Shown here: positions 26,842 through 33,978 of the stretch, one piece after another
How positions within the stretch are numbered: position 1 is the first letter of the stretch
Layout: each line of letters opens with the position of its first letter
Source of the DNA: Granulicella sp.
Lineage (GTDB): Bacteria; Acidobacteriota; Terriglobia; Terriglobales; Acidobacteriaceae
Direction: 5' to 3'
NCBI GenBank assembly: GCA_027450185.1
Contig: DAIDKF010000019.1
Location: 1 to 40,019 of the forward strand
DNA length: 40,019 nt
Notes under the pieces: model-generated
The model's input: only the letters and a program-made list of their open reading frames with translations
Database searches by the model: none
Told to the model about the DNA's origin: nothing
Program-made: the position numbers and the translations under genes

Positions 26842-27927
26842 ATGAGTCAGCAACCCGCAATTCTTTTGCTCGCCCACGGAACACCGGACACCCTCGGCCA
26901 GATGCCGGAGTATCTCCAGAAGGTCACCGGCGGCCGCCCCATGCCTCAGGACGTCGTTCAGGAGTTACAGCACCGCTATGCCCAGATCGGCCTCCGCGAG
27001 GAGCCTCTGCCAGAAGGTCCCCCGCTCACCCGCTGGACCCTCACGCAGGGCCGCCTGCTCAGCGAGTTTCTCGGCCGCCCCGTCTACGTAGCCATGCGCA
27101 ACTGGCACCCGTACATCGCCAACGTCGTCGCCCGCATGAAGGCTGACGGTGTCCAGCACGCGCGTGTCCTCTGCCTCGCTCCACAGAACTCCCGCACCTC
27201 CACTGGCCTCTATCGCCGTGCCCTCATGGACGCCGTCGGCAACAGCTTCGCCGTCGACTTCATCGCCGGCTGGGCCGACGAGCCTCTCCTCGCTCAGGCC
27301 TTCGCCGAGCGCATGTGGCCCACCTGGGCCGAAGCCTGCGCCGTCACCAGCGCTGCCGCGGGCAAACCCGTTCGCGTCCCCATCCTCTTCACCGCCCACG
27401 CCGTTCCTTGCCGCACCATCATGGCCACCACGCCCCCTGCAACCCCACTCGACGCCCGCCCCAGCGCTCCCATCCCCGTTGACGGCATGCAGCACTACGG
27501 CAGTTCCCAGAACCCCGACCCCTACCCCGTCGAGTGCAAGCAGACCGCCCTCGCCATCGCCGCCGCTCTCCGCCCCGTCGGCCTCACCGACGCCGACTGG
27601 TTCTTCGCCTTCCAGTCCCAGGGCGTCGCCGGAGCTCCCTGGATTGGCCCCACCGTCCCCGACACCCTCAAAGCTCTCGCCGACTCCGGCCACAAAGCCG
27701 TCGTCCTCCAGCCCGTCGGCTTCCTCTGCGACCACGTCGAGATCCTCTACGACATTGACATCGACTTCAAGCAGCAAGCCGAAGCCCTTGGCATGAAGCT
27801 CTCCCGCGCCGAAAGCCTCAACGACTCGCCCACCCTCATTCGGGCCATCGACAGCGCCCTGCATCGCCCCTCCACACGTCTCGACCTCAACGCCGCACCC
27901 GAGCCCGCGCACACCCGCCCCACCTGA
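26842..27927 (+). CDS. hemH: ferrochelatase
   Basis: Inserts ferrous iron into a porphyrin. 361 residues. The opening AILLLAHGTPDTLGQMPEYL is the family start; the catalytic His is His186 in ILFTAHAVP and the acidic metal residue Glu300 in FLCDHVEILYDID. The motif MRNWHPYIA recalls actinobacterial enzymes that use coproporphyrin III, so the coproporphyrin-dependent route is possible, but the sequence alone does not settle it. GGGGAG lies three bases before ATG 26842. It is coupled to hemE. The stop is five bases from the convergent rsmD stop, with no room for a terminator between. Confidence 0.93.
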   Translation: MSQQPAILLLAHGTPDTLGQMPEYLQKVTGGRPMPQDVVQELQHRYAQIGLREEPLPEGPPLTRWTLTQGRLLSEFLGRPVYVAMRNWHPYIANVVARMKADGVQHARVLCLAPQNSRTSTGLYRRALMDAVGNSFAVDFIAGWADEPLLAQAFAERMWPTWAEACAVTSAAAGKPVRVPILFTAHAVPCRTIMATTPPATPLDARPSAPIPVDGMQHYGSSQNPDPYPVECKQTALAIAAALRPVGLTDADWFFAFQSQGVAGAPWIGPTVPDTLKALADSGHKAVVLQPVGFLCDHVEILYDIDIDFKQQAEALGMKLSRAESLNDSPTLIRAIDSALHRPSTRLDLNAAPEPAHTRPT

Positions 27928-27932
27928 TCCAC

Positions 27933-28496
27933 TCACCCGCCAACCGAATAAAAACTTAACGTCGCATCTCCCTGCTCCAGCACGCGCGTCCTCTCCAGCA
28001 CCGAATACCTCGCTTGCAGCGGTTTCTTGCGCGCATGCTCCGCCACCACCACCGCCCCATCCGCCAGCAACACCGCATGATGCCGCGCCAGAAACTTCAG
28101 CGTCTCTTCATATGCCTCTGCGTCCTCGTACGGCGGATCGAGAAACACAATCTCCGCCGCGCGTTCCTTCGTCAGCAGCGACTCCAGCAGCTTCTCCACC
28201 CCTCGATCCTCCAGCGCAAATCCGCCCGCAATCTTCAACGCCGAAAGGTTCGCACGGATCGCCGCCACTGCCGCCCTCGCACTCTCCGCGAACCACACAA
28301 ACTCCGCGCCCCGGCTGATCGCCTCAATCCCGACCGCCCCCGAACCCGCATACAAATCCACTAGCCGCGAGCCTTCCACGCGTGGCCCCAGCACATTGAA
28401 CAACGTCTCCCGCAACCGATCACTCGTCGGACGTGTAGCCACTCCGCGCGGCGCCTGCAGCAGTCTTGACCGATACTCTCCCGCAATCACTCTCAT
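27933..28496 (-). CDS. rsmD: 16S rRNA (guanine-966-N2)-methyltransferase RsmD
   Basis: SAM-dependent methylation of G966 in 16S rRNA. 187 residues. MRVIAGEYRSRLLQAPRGVA, then TRPTSDRLRETLFNVL, is the highly conserved N-terminus. LVDLYAGSGAVGIEAISRGA is SAM motif I, and EIVFLDPPYEDAEAY carries the catalytic NPPY-like motif as DPPY. Start at ATG 28496 is secure. Divergent from the M50-like gene; convergent with hemH. Confidence 0.96.
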   Translation of the reverse strand: MRVIAGEYRSRLLQAPRGVATRPTSDRLRETLFNVLGPRVEGSRLVDLYAGSGAVGIEAISRGAEFVWFAESARAAVAAIRANLSALKIAGGFALEDRGVEKLLESLLTKERAAEIVFLDPPYEDAEAYEETLKFLARHHAVLLADGAVVVAEHARKKPLQARYSVLERTRVLEQGDATLSFYSVGG

Positions 28497-28511
28497 CCGC
28501 CTTGTTCTCCC

Positions 28512-28545
28512 CTACGCTCTACACTCTATCCTCTACGCTCTGCCT
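28512..28545 (+). repeat. CTCTACN heptad array upstream of the M50-like gene
   Basis: Five degenerate 7-mers (CTACG, CTCTACA, CTCTATC, CTCTACG, CTCTGCC) in the gap between rsmD and the M50-like gene. The 34 bases match 39199-39232 upstream of uraH at 31 of 34 positions by eye. Composition is almost purely C/T with A or G every seventh to fourth base. Confidence 0.75.
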
Positions 28546-28554
28546 GCTCACGCC

Positions 28555-28560
28555 TACAAT
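28555..28560 (+). promoter_or_regulatory. -10-like element just before the M50-like gene
   Basis: TACAAT ends six bases before the ATG at 28567, so the predicted transcript would begin at or next to the start codon (leaderless). No good -35 is visible, since the upstream region is the pyrimidine heptad array. Confidence 0.4.
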
Positions 28561-28566
28561 AGACGT

Positions 28567-29691
28567 ATGCTCCGTTCGTCCATCTCCATCGGCAGATTCA
28601 TGAATGTCGACCTTCGTGTTCATATCTCCTTTCTGCTGCTGCTCCTCATCTCTCTGGGCTTCTCGCTGGTACAGACCGGCGAGGCCACGCGCGGCGTTGC
28701 GCTCTGGCTCGCAATGTGTTCCGCCGTCCTGGTACGCGAAGTCGCACGCTCCATCGCCGCCACCTACGTCGGCCTTCGTCTGCGGGCCCTCTTCCTTCTG
28801 CCCGTCGGCGGCCTTATGGCCTTCTCCACCTCCACCCATGACGGCAACTCTCCCGAAGCCAACACCCGCCTCCTCATGCTCACCGGCCCCATCGCCAACT
28901 TCGGCTTCGGCCTCCTACTGCTCGGCCTCAGCTACGGCCTCGAGCCCCGCGTCTCGCTCCTTGCGCAACCCTGGATCTCCACCACCCACATCCTCCGCAG
29001 CCTTATCTGGATGCAGATCATCCTCGGCATGGTCAGCCTTCTACCCATGCCCGTCGTGCCCGCCACCGTCACCCGTTCCAACGTTGACACCACCCCCGTC
29101 AAATCCGGCGTCGCCAGCCTCCTGCCCTTCCCCTCCTTCGGCCTCGGCACCGGCCTGGCCCTTGCCATGATCGTCGCCGGCTTCGTCCTCATGAATCTCT
29201 GGCTCGTCATCCTCGGCGGCTTCATGATGCTCGGCGCACAACTCTCCAGCGCCCACACCGTCTCCACCTCAGACGCCGAAACCATCCTCGTCCGCGAGGT
29301 CATGCTCACCGAGTACACCCTCCTCTCCACCTCCGACACCCTCCAGGGCGCGCTAGACCGTTCCATTCACAGCGCTCAGGACGTCTTCCCCGTCGTCCGC
29401 GGCGACCGCCTCGTCGGCTCCATCGCCCGCCAGACCATTGCCGAGCGCCTCGTCACTGACGGCGACAGCTACCTCCAGGGCATCATGACCCGCAGACTCC
29501 AGCTCGCGAGCCCCAGCGACAAGCTCGTCGAAGCCCTCCGCCGCGCCGCCCTCCTCGGCGCCAGCGAGTTCATCCCCGTCGTCGAAGACGGTGCCATGAT
29601 CGGCATTCTGACCCCGCAGAGCCTCTCCCGCGCCGTCCAGCAGATCAAGCTCATGCGCCCTGCCACCGCCAAACTCCGCGAGAGCCTCTGA
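28567..29691 (+). CDS. site-2-protease (M50)-like membrane protein with CBS domains, catalytic motif lost
   Basis: 374 residues from ATG 28567. The opening SISIGRFMNVDLRVHISFLL is the family's first transmembrane strand. The second span should carry HExxH, but here it reads LVREVARSIAATYVGLRL: Arg57-Glu58-Val-Ala-Arg61, so both zinc histidines are replaced while Glu remains. The loop LFLLPVGGLMAF is kept. The later span that normally supplies the metal Asp (NPxDG-like) reads LLPMPVVPATVTRS with no Asp. After about residue 235 two CBS motifs follow (VREVMLTEYTLLSTSDTLQG, FVIP-like blocks to residue 365). I infer an inactive homologue with a scaffolding or sensing role. It overlaps rsmI by one base (TGATG), so the two are translationally coupled. 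Confidence 0.8.
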   Translation: MLRSSISIGRFMNVDLRVHISFLLLLLISLGFSLVQTGEATRGVALWLAMCSAVLVREVARSIAATYVGLRLRALFLLPVGGLMAFSTSTHDGNSPEANTRLLMLTGPIANFGFGLLLLGLSYGLEPRVSLLAQPWISTTHILRSLIWMQIILGMVSLLPMPVVPATVTRSNVDTTPVKSGVASLLPFPSFGLGTGLALAMIVAGFVLMNLWLVILGGFMMLGAQLSSAHTVSTSDAETILVREVMLTEYTLLSTSDTLQGALDRSIHSAQDVFPVVRGDRLVGSIARQTIAERLVTDGDSYLQGIMTRRLQLASPSDKLVEALRRAALLGASEFIPVVEDGAMIGILTPQSLSRAVQQIKLMRPATAKLRESL

Positions 29692-30716
29692 TGGACGACA
29701 ACTCCCATCCCCGCATTGCTTTGACCCGAGCATCCTCAAATCCGCCCGCAGCCTCTGCTTTCAGCGCGACCAGCTTCAGCCCGTCCGTTCCAGACCACCC
29801 GGAACAAGGGACTTCAGCACCTGAGGGACTCTCCACCCACGACAAACCCCTCGCCCCCGGCCTCTATCTTGTCGCCACGCCCATCGGCAACCTCGAAGAC
29901 ATCACCCTCCGCGCCCTCCGCGTACTTCGCTCGGTCGACCGCATCGCCTGCGAGGACACCCGCCAAACCGCCAAGCTCTTAGGCCACTTCGGCATCCGCA
30001 CGCCCACCATCAGCTACCACACCCACAACGAAAACGCCCGCGCCAGCGAACTCATCGAAGCCCTCAAATCCGGCGGCCACATCGCCATCGTCTCCGACGC
30101 AGGCATGCCCGGCATCGCCGACCCCGGTGCCACCATCGCCGCCCAAGCCGTTGCCGCCGGCATCCCCGTCTACCCCATCCCCGGCGCCAACGCCGCCCTC
30201 AGCGCCCTCATCGCCAGCGGCTTCTCTGCCGATCGCTTTACCTTCCACGGCTTCCTCCCCTCTAAAGAGGGCCAGCGCCGCACCTCCCTCGAGTTCCTCC
30301 GCAGCCATCTCACCGAGCCAGCCACCCACATCTTCTACGAAACCCCACACCGCATCCTCGATGCCCTGGCCGACATAACCGCCATCTTCGGCCCCAGCCA
30401 GCGCATTACTCTCGCCCGCGAGCTCACCAAGCTCCACGAAGAGTTCCTCCGCGGCACCGCCGCCGACGTCCTCGCCAGCCTCCGCGCCCGGCCCTCCATC
30501 CGCGGCGAAATGGTTCTCCTCATCGACGGAACTCCCTCCCCCGTCGCATCCACCAGTGCGTCCACGCACCCCACTCTGGCCGACGAAGTCGCCAGCCTCA
30601 TGCGCTCTGAATCCCTCTCTGAAAAAGACGCCCTCAAGCGCGTCGCCCGATCCCGCAACATCAGCAAGAGCGAAGCTTACCGCGAGTGGCAGCGTTCGGC
30701 ACTCCGCAAGGGCTAG
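29691..30716 (+). CDS. rsmI: 16S rRNA (cytidine-1402-2'-O)-methyltransferase RsmI
   Basis: Adds the 2'-O-methyl group to C1402, the same residue that RsmH methylates on N4. 341 residues, of which the first 50 or so are a low-complexity Ser/Pro/Ala leader. The core starts LYLVATPIGNLEDITLRALR, then CEDTRQTAKLL, SDAGMPGIADPGA and YPIPGANAALSALIASGF, with FHGFLPSK and FYETPHRI; all are tetrapyrrole-methylase-type RsmI marks. ATG 29691 overlaps the stop of the preceding gene. The long leader makes a later internal start possible, but none has a better context. Convergent with the small gene at 30720, a three-base gap. Confidence 0.94.
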   Translation: MDDNSHPRIALTRASSNPPAASAFSATSFSPSVPDHPEQGTSAPEGLSTHDKPLAPGLYLVATPIGNLEDITLRALRVLRSVDRIACEDTRQTAKLLGHFGIRTPTISYHTHNENARASELIEALKSGGHIAIVSDAGMPGIADPGATIAAQAVAAGIPVYPIPGANAALSALIASGFSADRFTFHGFLPSKEGQRRTSLEFLRSHLTEPATHIFYETPHRILDALADITAIFGPSQRITLARELTKLHEEFLRGTAADVLASLRARPSIRGEMVLLIDGTPSPVASTSASTHPTLADEVASLMRSESLSEKDALKRVARSRNISKSEAYREWQRSALRKG

Positions 30717-30719
30717 CCC

Positions 30720-31136
30720 CTATCGTCCCTTCACCCGATCGTAGTCATACCGGTCGCTGGTCGTCCCCAGTGCCTCGTTGTACAACTCCATCGCTCCCGC
30801 CGCCTCTTTCAACTGCTCATTGAATCCATGAATCGCGTGCAGGTGATCCGCCGTAGCCGGAATCTCCAGTCTGCTGGTCTTCAGAAACTTCTGATATCCG
30901 CGATCGACAATCCGCGCAATCTCTCCACCCAGCACCCAGCCGCCCTTGGTCAGTAATCGCACCGGCGCATCCCTCTCAGAGCTCGGAGCCATCTCTGCCG
31001 CGCACCCATTCTTGCTCACCCGGTACGCTCCTGCGGCCCGGTTTGCACCCTCCGCCGCCGGAGAAACATCAAACTTCTCACCACCCAGCGTGGCCAGAAC
31101 CTCATCAAACGTAGGAGCTTTCTTCGTCTTTGCCAT
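30720..31136 (-). CDS. conserved-looking protein of unknown function
   Basis: 138 residues from ATG 31136. A TTG at 31148 in frame is possible, but GGGAG lies too close to it. Not recognised. The sequence begins MAKTKKAPTFDEVLATLGG, has a middle block RLLTKGGWVLGGEIARIVDR, and ends with a helical stretch around HLHAIHGFNEQLKEAAGAME, followed by a basic tail DRYDYDRVKGR. It is soluble with no signal or membrane segment. The coding quality (codon bias like its neighbours, no arginine-rich noise) makes it a real gene in my view. It lies divergent from cysM across 198 bases; no functional link can be claimed. Confidence 0.65.
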   Translation of the reverse strand: MAKTKKAPTFDEVLATLGGEKFDVSPAAEGANRAAGAYRVSKNGCAAEMAPSSERDAPVRLLTKGGWVLGGEIARIVDRGYQKFLKTSRLEIPATADHLHAIHGFNEQLKEAAGAMELYNEALGTTSDRYDYDRVKGR

Positions 31137-31334
31137 AGTCGGTCTCAAACTCTCCCTGCCCAGTCGTCTCTACGCCCGGCGGACATCGCGCACCGCCGCT
31201 CTCTGCCAGACAGCCCGGCGAACCTCTACTCACTCTCGCACATCCGCCGCCCATCGTTCAACGCAGCCTCACACCACAACGCAACCGCCCCACGCGTTAC
31301 ACTCAAGCTTCATCCCCGGCCTTCGGCACAAACC

Positions 31335-32297
31335 ATGACGACTTCTCCCTCCAGCCTTCTCGGTATCAGCCTCCTCGACCGCATCGGCAACACACCTCTG
31401 CTCCGTCTCGACCGCCTCACCACGCACCTCCCCGGCATCCAGCTCCTCGGCAAAGTCGAGTGGGTCAACCCCGGCGGCAGCATCAAGGACCGCGCAGCCT
31501 CCAGCATCGTCCAGGCCGCCATCCGCCAAGGCCAGCTCGCCCCCGGCAACCCTGCCGGCAGAACGCTCCTCGACGCTACCAGCGGCAACACCGGCATCGC
31601 CTACGCTATGCTTGGCTCGGCCATAGGCTTCCCCGTCACCCTCTGCATGCCCTCCAACGTCAGCCCCGAGCGCAAAAACATCCTCGCCGCCTACGGTGCC
31701 CACATCGTTTGGACCGACCCCGCCGACGGCTCCGACGGTGCCATCCGCAAAGCCCGCGAACTCGCCGCCAACCAGCCTGAAAAGTTCTTCTACGCCGACC
31801 AGTACGGCAACGAGAACAACTGGCTCGCCCACTACCGCGGCACCGCCAACGAGATCTGGCAGCAAACCGAAGGCCGCGTCACCCACTTCATCGCGGGCCT
31901 CGGCACCAGCGGCACCTTCATGGGCACCACCCGACGCCTGCACGAGCTCAACCCCGCCATCCAGTGCATCTCCATGCAGCCCGACTCTCCCTTCAACGGC
32001 TTTGAAGGCCTCAAGCACATGGCCACCGCCATCGTCCCGCCCATCTACGACCCCACCCTCGCCGACCGCAACATCGACATGCCCACCGAGCGCGCCTATC
32101 TCATGGCCAAACGCCTCGGCCGCATGCAGGGCCTGCTCGTCGGCGTCTCCGCCGCAGGTGCCGTCGCCGCCTCACTCGACATTGCAGAAGAAGAGTCCCG
32201 TGCCGGACGCGAGTCTGTCATCGTCACCATCCTCTGCGACTCCGCCGACAAATACCTCAGCGAACGTTTCTGGACCGAACCCACCGCAGGCGAGTAA
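31335..32297 (+). CDS. cysM: cysteine synthase, CysM-like (PLP-dependent)
   Basis: Fold-type II PLP enzyme that makes cysteine from an activated serine and a sulfur donor. 320 residues. The PLP lysine is Lys51 in NPGGSIKDRAA; DATSGNTGIAYAMLGSAIG is the phosphate/substrate loop (SGNTG at 83-87); FIAGLGTSGTFMGTTRRL binds the cofactor phosphate. It heads a plus-strand group with a JAMM peptidase, a MoaD/ThiS-like carrier and MoeZ, the same kit as the mycobacterial CysM-CysO-Mec-MoeZ pathway, in which the sulfur donor is the carrier thiocarboxylate and the acceptor is O-phosphoserine. By that context I infer carrier-dependent synthesis. No serine acetyltransferase gene is nearby. Confidence 0.93.
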   Translation: MTTSPSSLLGISLLDRIGNTPLLRLDRLTTHLPGIQLLGKVEWVNPGGSIKDRAASSIVQAAIRQGQLAPGNPAGRTLLDATSGNTGIAYAMLGSAIGFPVTLCMPSNVSPERKNILAAYGAHIVWTDPADGSDGAIRKARELAANQPEKFFYADQYGNENNWLAHYRGTANEIWQQTEGRVTHFIAGLGTSGTFMGTTRRLHELNPAIQCISMQPDSPFNGFEGLKHMATAIVPPIYDPTLADRNIDMPTERAYLMAKRLGRMQGLLVGVSAAGAVAASLDIAEEESRAGRESVIVTILCDSADKYLSERFWTEPTAGE

Positions 32298-32367
32298 CTC
32301 CTGCCAAACTGACAACCGACAGCCATGCAGTATCAAGCTGGAACCAGGAAAATTGGACCCAACCTCT

Positions 32368-32829
32368 ATGCCCCTCATCATCCCCCAGCCCCTCTATAAC
32401 CAACTCCGAGCTCACGGCGAAGAGACCTACCCCCACGAGTGCTGCGGCATCCTGCTCGGCAACTCCGACGCCGACCACCTCACTGTCTGCCAGCTTATTC
32501 GTGCCGGCAACACCCGCACCGACAGCGCCCACAACCGCTACAACATTGCCCCCCAGGAACTCATCGCGGCCCAGCGCGAAGCCCGCAAGCACAACCTCGA
32601 CATCGTAGGCTTCTACCACTCTCACCCCGACCACCCCGCCCAGTGGTCCCCCACCGACTTCGCCGAAGCCCACTGGTTCGGCTGCGCCTACGTCATCACC
32701 TCCGTCGATGGCGACAAAACCACCGGCCACGCCCAGCTCACCAACAGCTTCCTCCTCACCGGCGCCACCGAGGAAGACAAGGCATTCATCCCCCAGCGCA
32801 TCGAATTCGATTCACCTGCATCCAAATAA
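32368..32829 (+). CDS. JAMM/MPN+ metallopeptidase (Mec-like)
   Basis: Zinc peptidase that cleaves after the diglycine of ubiquitin-like sulfur carriers. 153 residues. The JAMM motif is complete: Glu24 in YPHECCGILLG and HSHPDHPAQWSPTDFAEAHW with His84, His86, Ser94 and Asp97 (H-x-H-x7-S-x2-D). In mycobacteria Mec releases cysteine from CysO-Cys. In Pseudomonas QbsD removes residues behind the carrier's GG. Here both tasks are plausible because the neighbouring carrier has an eight-residue tail after GG. Start ATG 32368 is 70 bases after the cysM stop, with only a weak ribosome binding site. The universal-stress gene starts eight bases after its stop. Confidence 0.9.
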   Translation: MPLIIPQPLYNQLRAHGEETYPHECCGILLGNSDADHLTVCQLIRAGNTRTDSAHNRYNIAPQELIAAQREARKHNLDIVGFYHSHPDHPAQWSPTDFAEAHWFGCAYVITSVDGDKTTGHAQLTNSFLLTGATEEDKAFIPQRIEFDSPASK

Positions 32830-32837
32830 GCAGGTAC

Positions 32838-33269
32838 ATGTTCAATAAGATTGCCATCGCCTACGACGAATCCCCCGCTGCCGAGCACGCTCTGGCAAAG
32901 GCCATCTCGCTCGCCGCCGCACTCGGCTCCACGCTCCGCATCATCACCATCGTTGAACCCCTCCCCGCCTACGTCAACATCGCCCTCGCGCTCGACGGCA
33001 ACCTCCCCCAGCAGCTTCTCAACGAGCGCCGCCAGCGCCTCTCCCAGACCCACAAGCTTGCCCTCATCCATGCCGCCGAGGCCGGCGTGAGCGCCGACGC
33101 CATCCTCGTCGATGGCCGCGAGGTCGAAGGCATCCTTGCCGAGATCACCGCATACGGTGCCGATCTTCTGGTTATCGGCCTCAGCCAGCATCACGGCTTT
33201 GGTGAGATGAGCAGTACCATCCACCGCATCTCCCTCAACGCACCCTGTCCGGTCCTCGGCGTCCATTAA
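32838..33269 (+). CDS. universal stress protein (UspA family)
   Basis: 143 residues with one Usp domain: MFNKIAIAYDESPAAEHALA at the start and the C-terminal strand NAPCPVLGVH. The usual ATP-binding run G-x2-G-x9-G-(S/T) is not clearly present: the stretch reads GLSQHHGFGEMSSTIHRIS, so nucleotide binding is doubtful. GCAGGT lies before ATG 32838. It sits between the JAMM peptidase and the carrier gene, which suggests co-expression with sulfur transfer, but no mechanism is known to me. Confidence 0.85.
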   Translation: MFNKIAIAYDESPAAEHALAKAISLAAALGSTLRIITIVEPLPAYVNIALALDGNLPQQLLNERRQRLSQTHKLALIHAAEAGVSADAILVDGREVEGILAEITAYGADLLVIGLSQHHGFGEMSSTIHRISLNAPCPVLGVH

Positions 33270-33285
33270 TTTCACGCACCTCGCA

Positions 33286-33306
33286 TAGAATAGAGGTTGT
33301 ACAACC
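33286..33306. promoter_or_regulatory. -10-like box and palindrome upstream of the carrier gene
   Basis: TAGAAT (33286-33291) is followed by the perfect 12-base palindrome GGTTGTACAACC (33295-33306), which would overlap the transcription start of a promoter for the carrier gene. No good -35 is present. The leader to the ATG at 33401 also contains short complementary stretches (GGCG/CGCC, CCTG/CAGG). Confidence 0.4.
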
Positions 33307-33400
33307 CTCACCAGGCGCGTCCATTACGCCATCAGGAATCATCCACCTGCCGCCTGTCGCTTTACGCCAGAATACTTTCAGGAGACACTCCCGAGACCCC

Positions 33401-33697
33401 ATGAACATCCACATCCCCACCCCGCTACGCACCTACACCGACAAGCAGGAGACCGTCTCCGTCGATGGAGCCACCGTAGCCGAAGGCCTCGCCGCTCTCA
33501 CCGCGGCCTTCCCCGCCATGCAGCAGCACCTCTTCACCGCCGAGGGCAAGCTGCGCTCCTTCGTCAACGTCTACCTCAACGACGACGACGTCCGTTATCT
33601 CCCCGCGAAGGAAGACTCCCTCGTAGCCTCCACCGACGAACTCACCATCATCCCCAGCATCGCCGGCGGCTGCACGCTCACCGGTTGTTGTCGCTAA
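33401..33697 (+). CDS. MoaD/ThiS/CysO-like sulfur carrier protein with masked diglycine
   Basis: 98-residue beta-grasp protein. MNIHIPTPLRTYTDKQETVS begins the ubiquitin-like fold, and FVNVYLNDDDVRYL is the conserved central strand (NVYLND as in MoaD/CysO). TDELTIIPSIAGG ends with Gly89-Gly90, but translation continues with CTLTGCCR before the stop. The carrier can only be adenylated on a free C-terminal Gly, so the eight residues must be removed, most simply by the adjacent JAMM peptidase. Similar masked carriers (QbsE with GGCF, HcyS with GGA) are known to need such a peptidase. The tail here is longer and contains three cysteines. The start ATG 33401 has GGAG at a rather long distance. Confidence 0.9.
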   Translation: MNIHIPTPLRTYTDKQETVSVDGATVAEGLAALTAAFPAMQQHLFTAEGKLRSFVNVYLNDDDVRYLPAKEDSLVASTDELTIIPSIAGGCTLTGCCR

Positions 33698-33817
33698 TCC
33701 CGCATATCTGCCTCGCTGAGCGAAGCTTCGCTGCTTGCACGCGCATCTGCCGCAGACTCCCCTAGCAGCTTCCCCCGCTCCCGCAGATCCCGTCCTCAGG
33801 CCGGCGCTTGACACCCT

Positions 33818-33826
33818 TGCTATAAT
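33818..33826 (+). promoter_or_regulatory. extended -10 promoter for moeZ
   Basis: TGCTATAAT is a perfect extended -10 element. TTGACA at 33808-33813 lies only seven bases ahead of TATAAT and cannot act as its -35. The predicted start is near 33833, giving moeZ its own transcript of about 146 leader bases. Confidence 0.6.
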
Positions 33827-33829
33827 CAC

Positions 33830-33928
33830 GACAGAGCAGGTGTAGCCCGGCCAACCCGCCGGGCCTTCGCGTTTAAGCGCGGCAACGGACTGCCATAAGT
33901 CCACCCTTAACTGCATTCCTGCGAAGTC
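33830..33928 (+). ncRNA. candidate structured leader RNA (four-way junction) upstream of moeZ
   Basis: A closing stem GCAGG (33836-33840) with CCTGC (33918-33922) extends inward through TGTA (33841-33844) with TGCA (33912-33915), and outward across a purine internal loop AGA/GAA to GAC (33830-33832) with GTC (33926-33928). Inside are three hairpins: GCCCGGC/GCCGGGC (33845-33851, 33858-33864), CGCG/CGCG (33868-33871, 33878-33881) and GGACT/AGTCC (33887-33891, 33898-33902). The order and perfect pairing suggest a regulatory leader or riboswitch for the sulfur-transfer gene behind it. It matches no family I can name. The outermost GAC may lie before the transcript start. Confidence 0.45.
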
Positions 33929-33978
33929 TTTACGTCAAAAAGTACCAGCCCCCCCGGGCAGCTAAATTGGAAGGACAC

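Noticed and set aside
28512-28545. CRISPR array or spacer repeats for the heptad arrays
   Set aside because: Units are seven bases with no unique spacers, and no cas genes are present.
33808-33826. TTGACA and TATAAT as a sigma-70 pair
   Set aside because: Spacing is seven bases, far from 16-18. Only the extended -10 element is kept.
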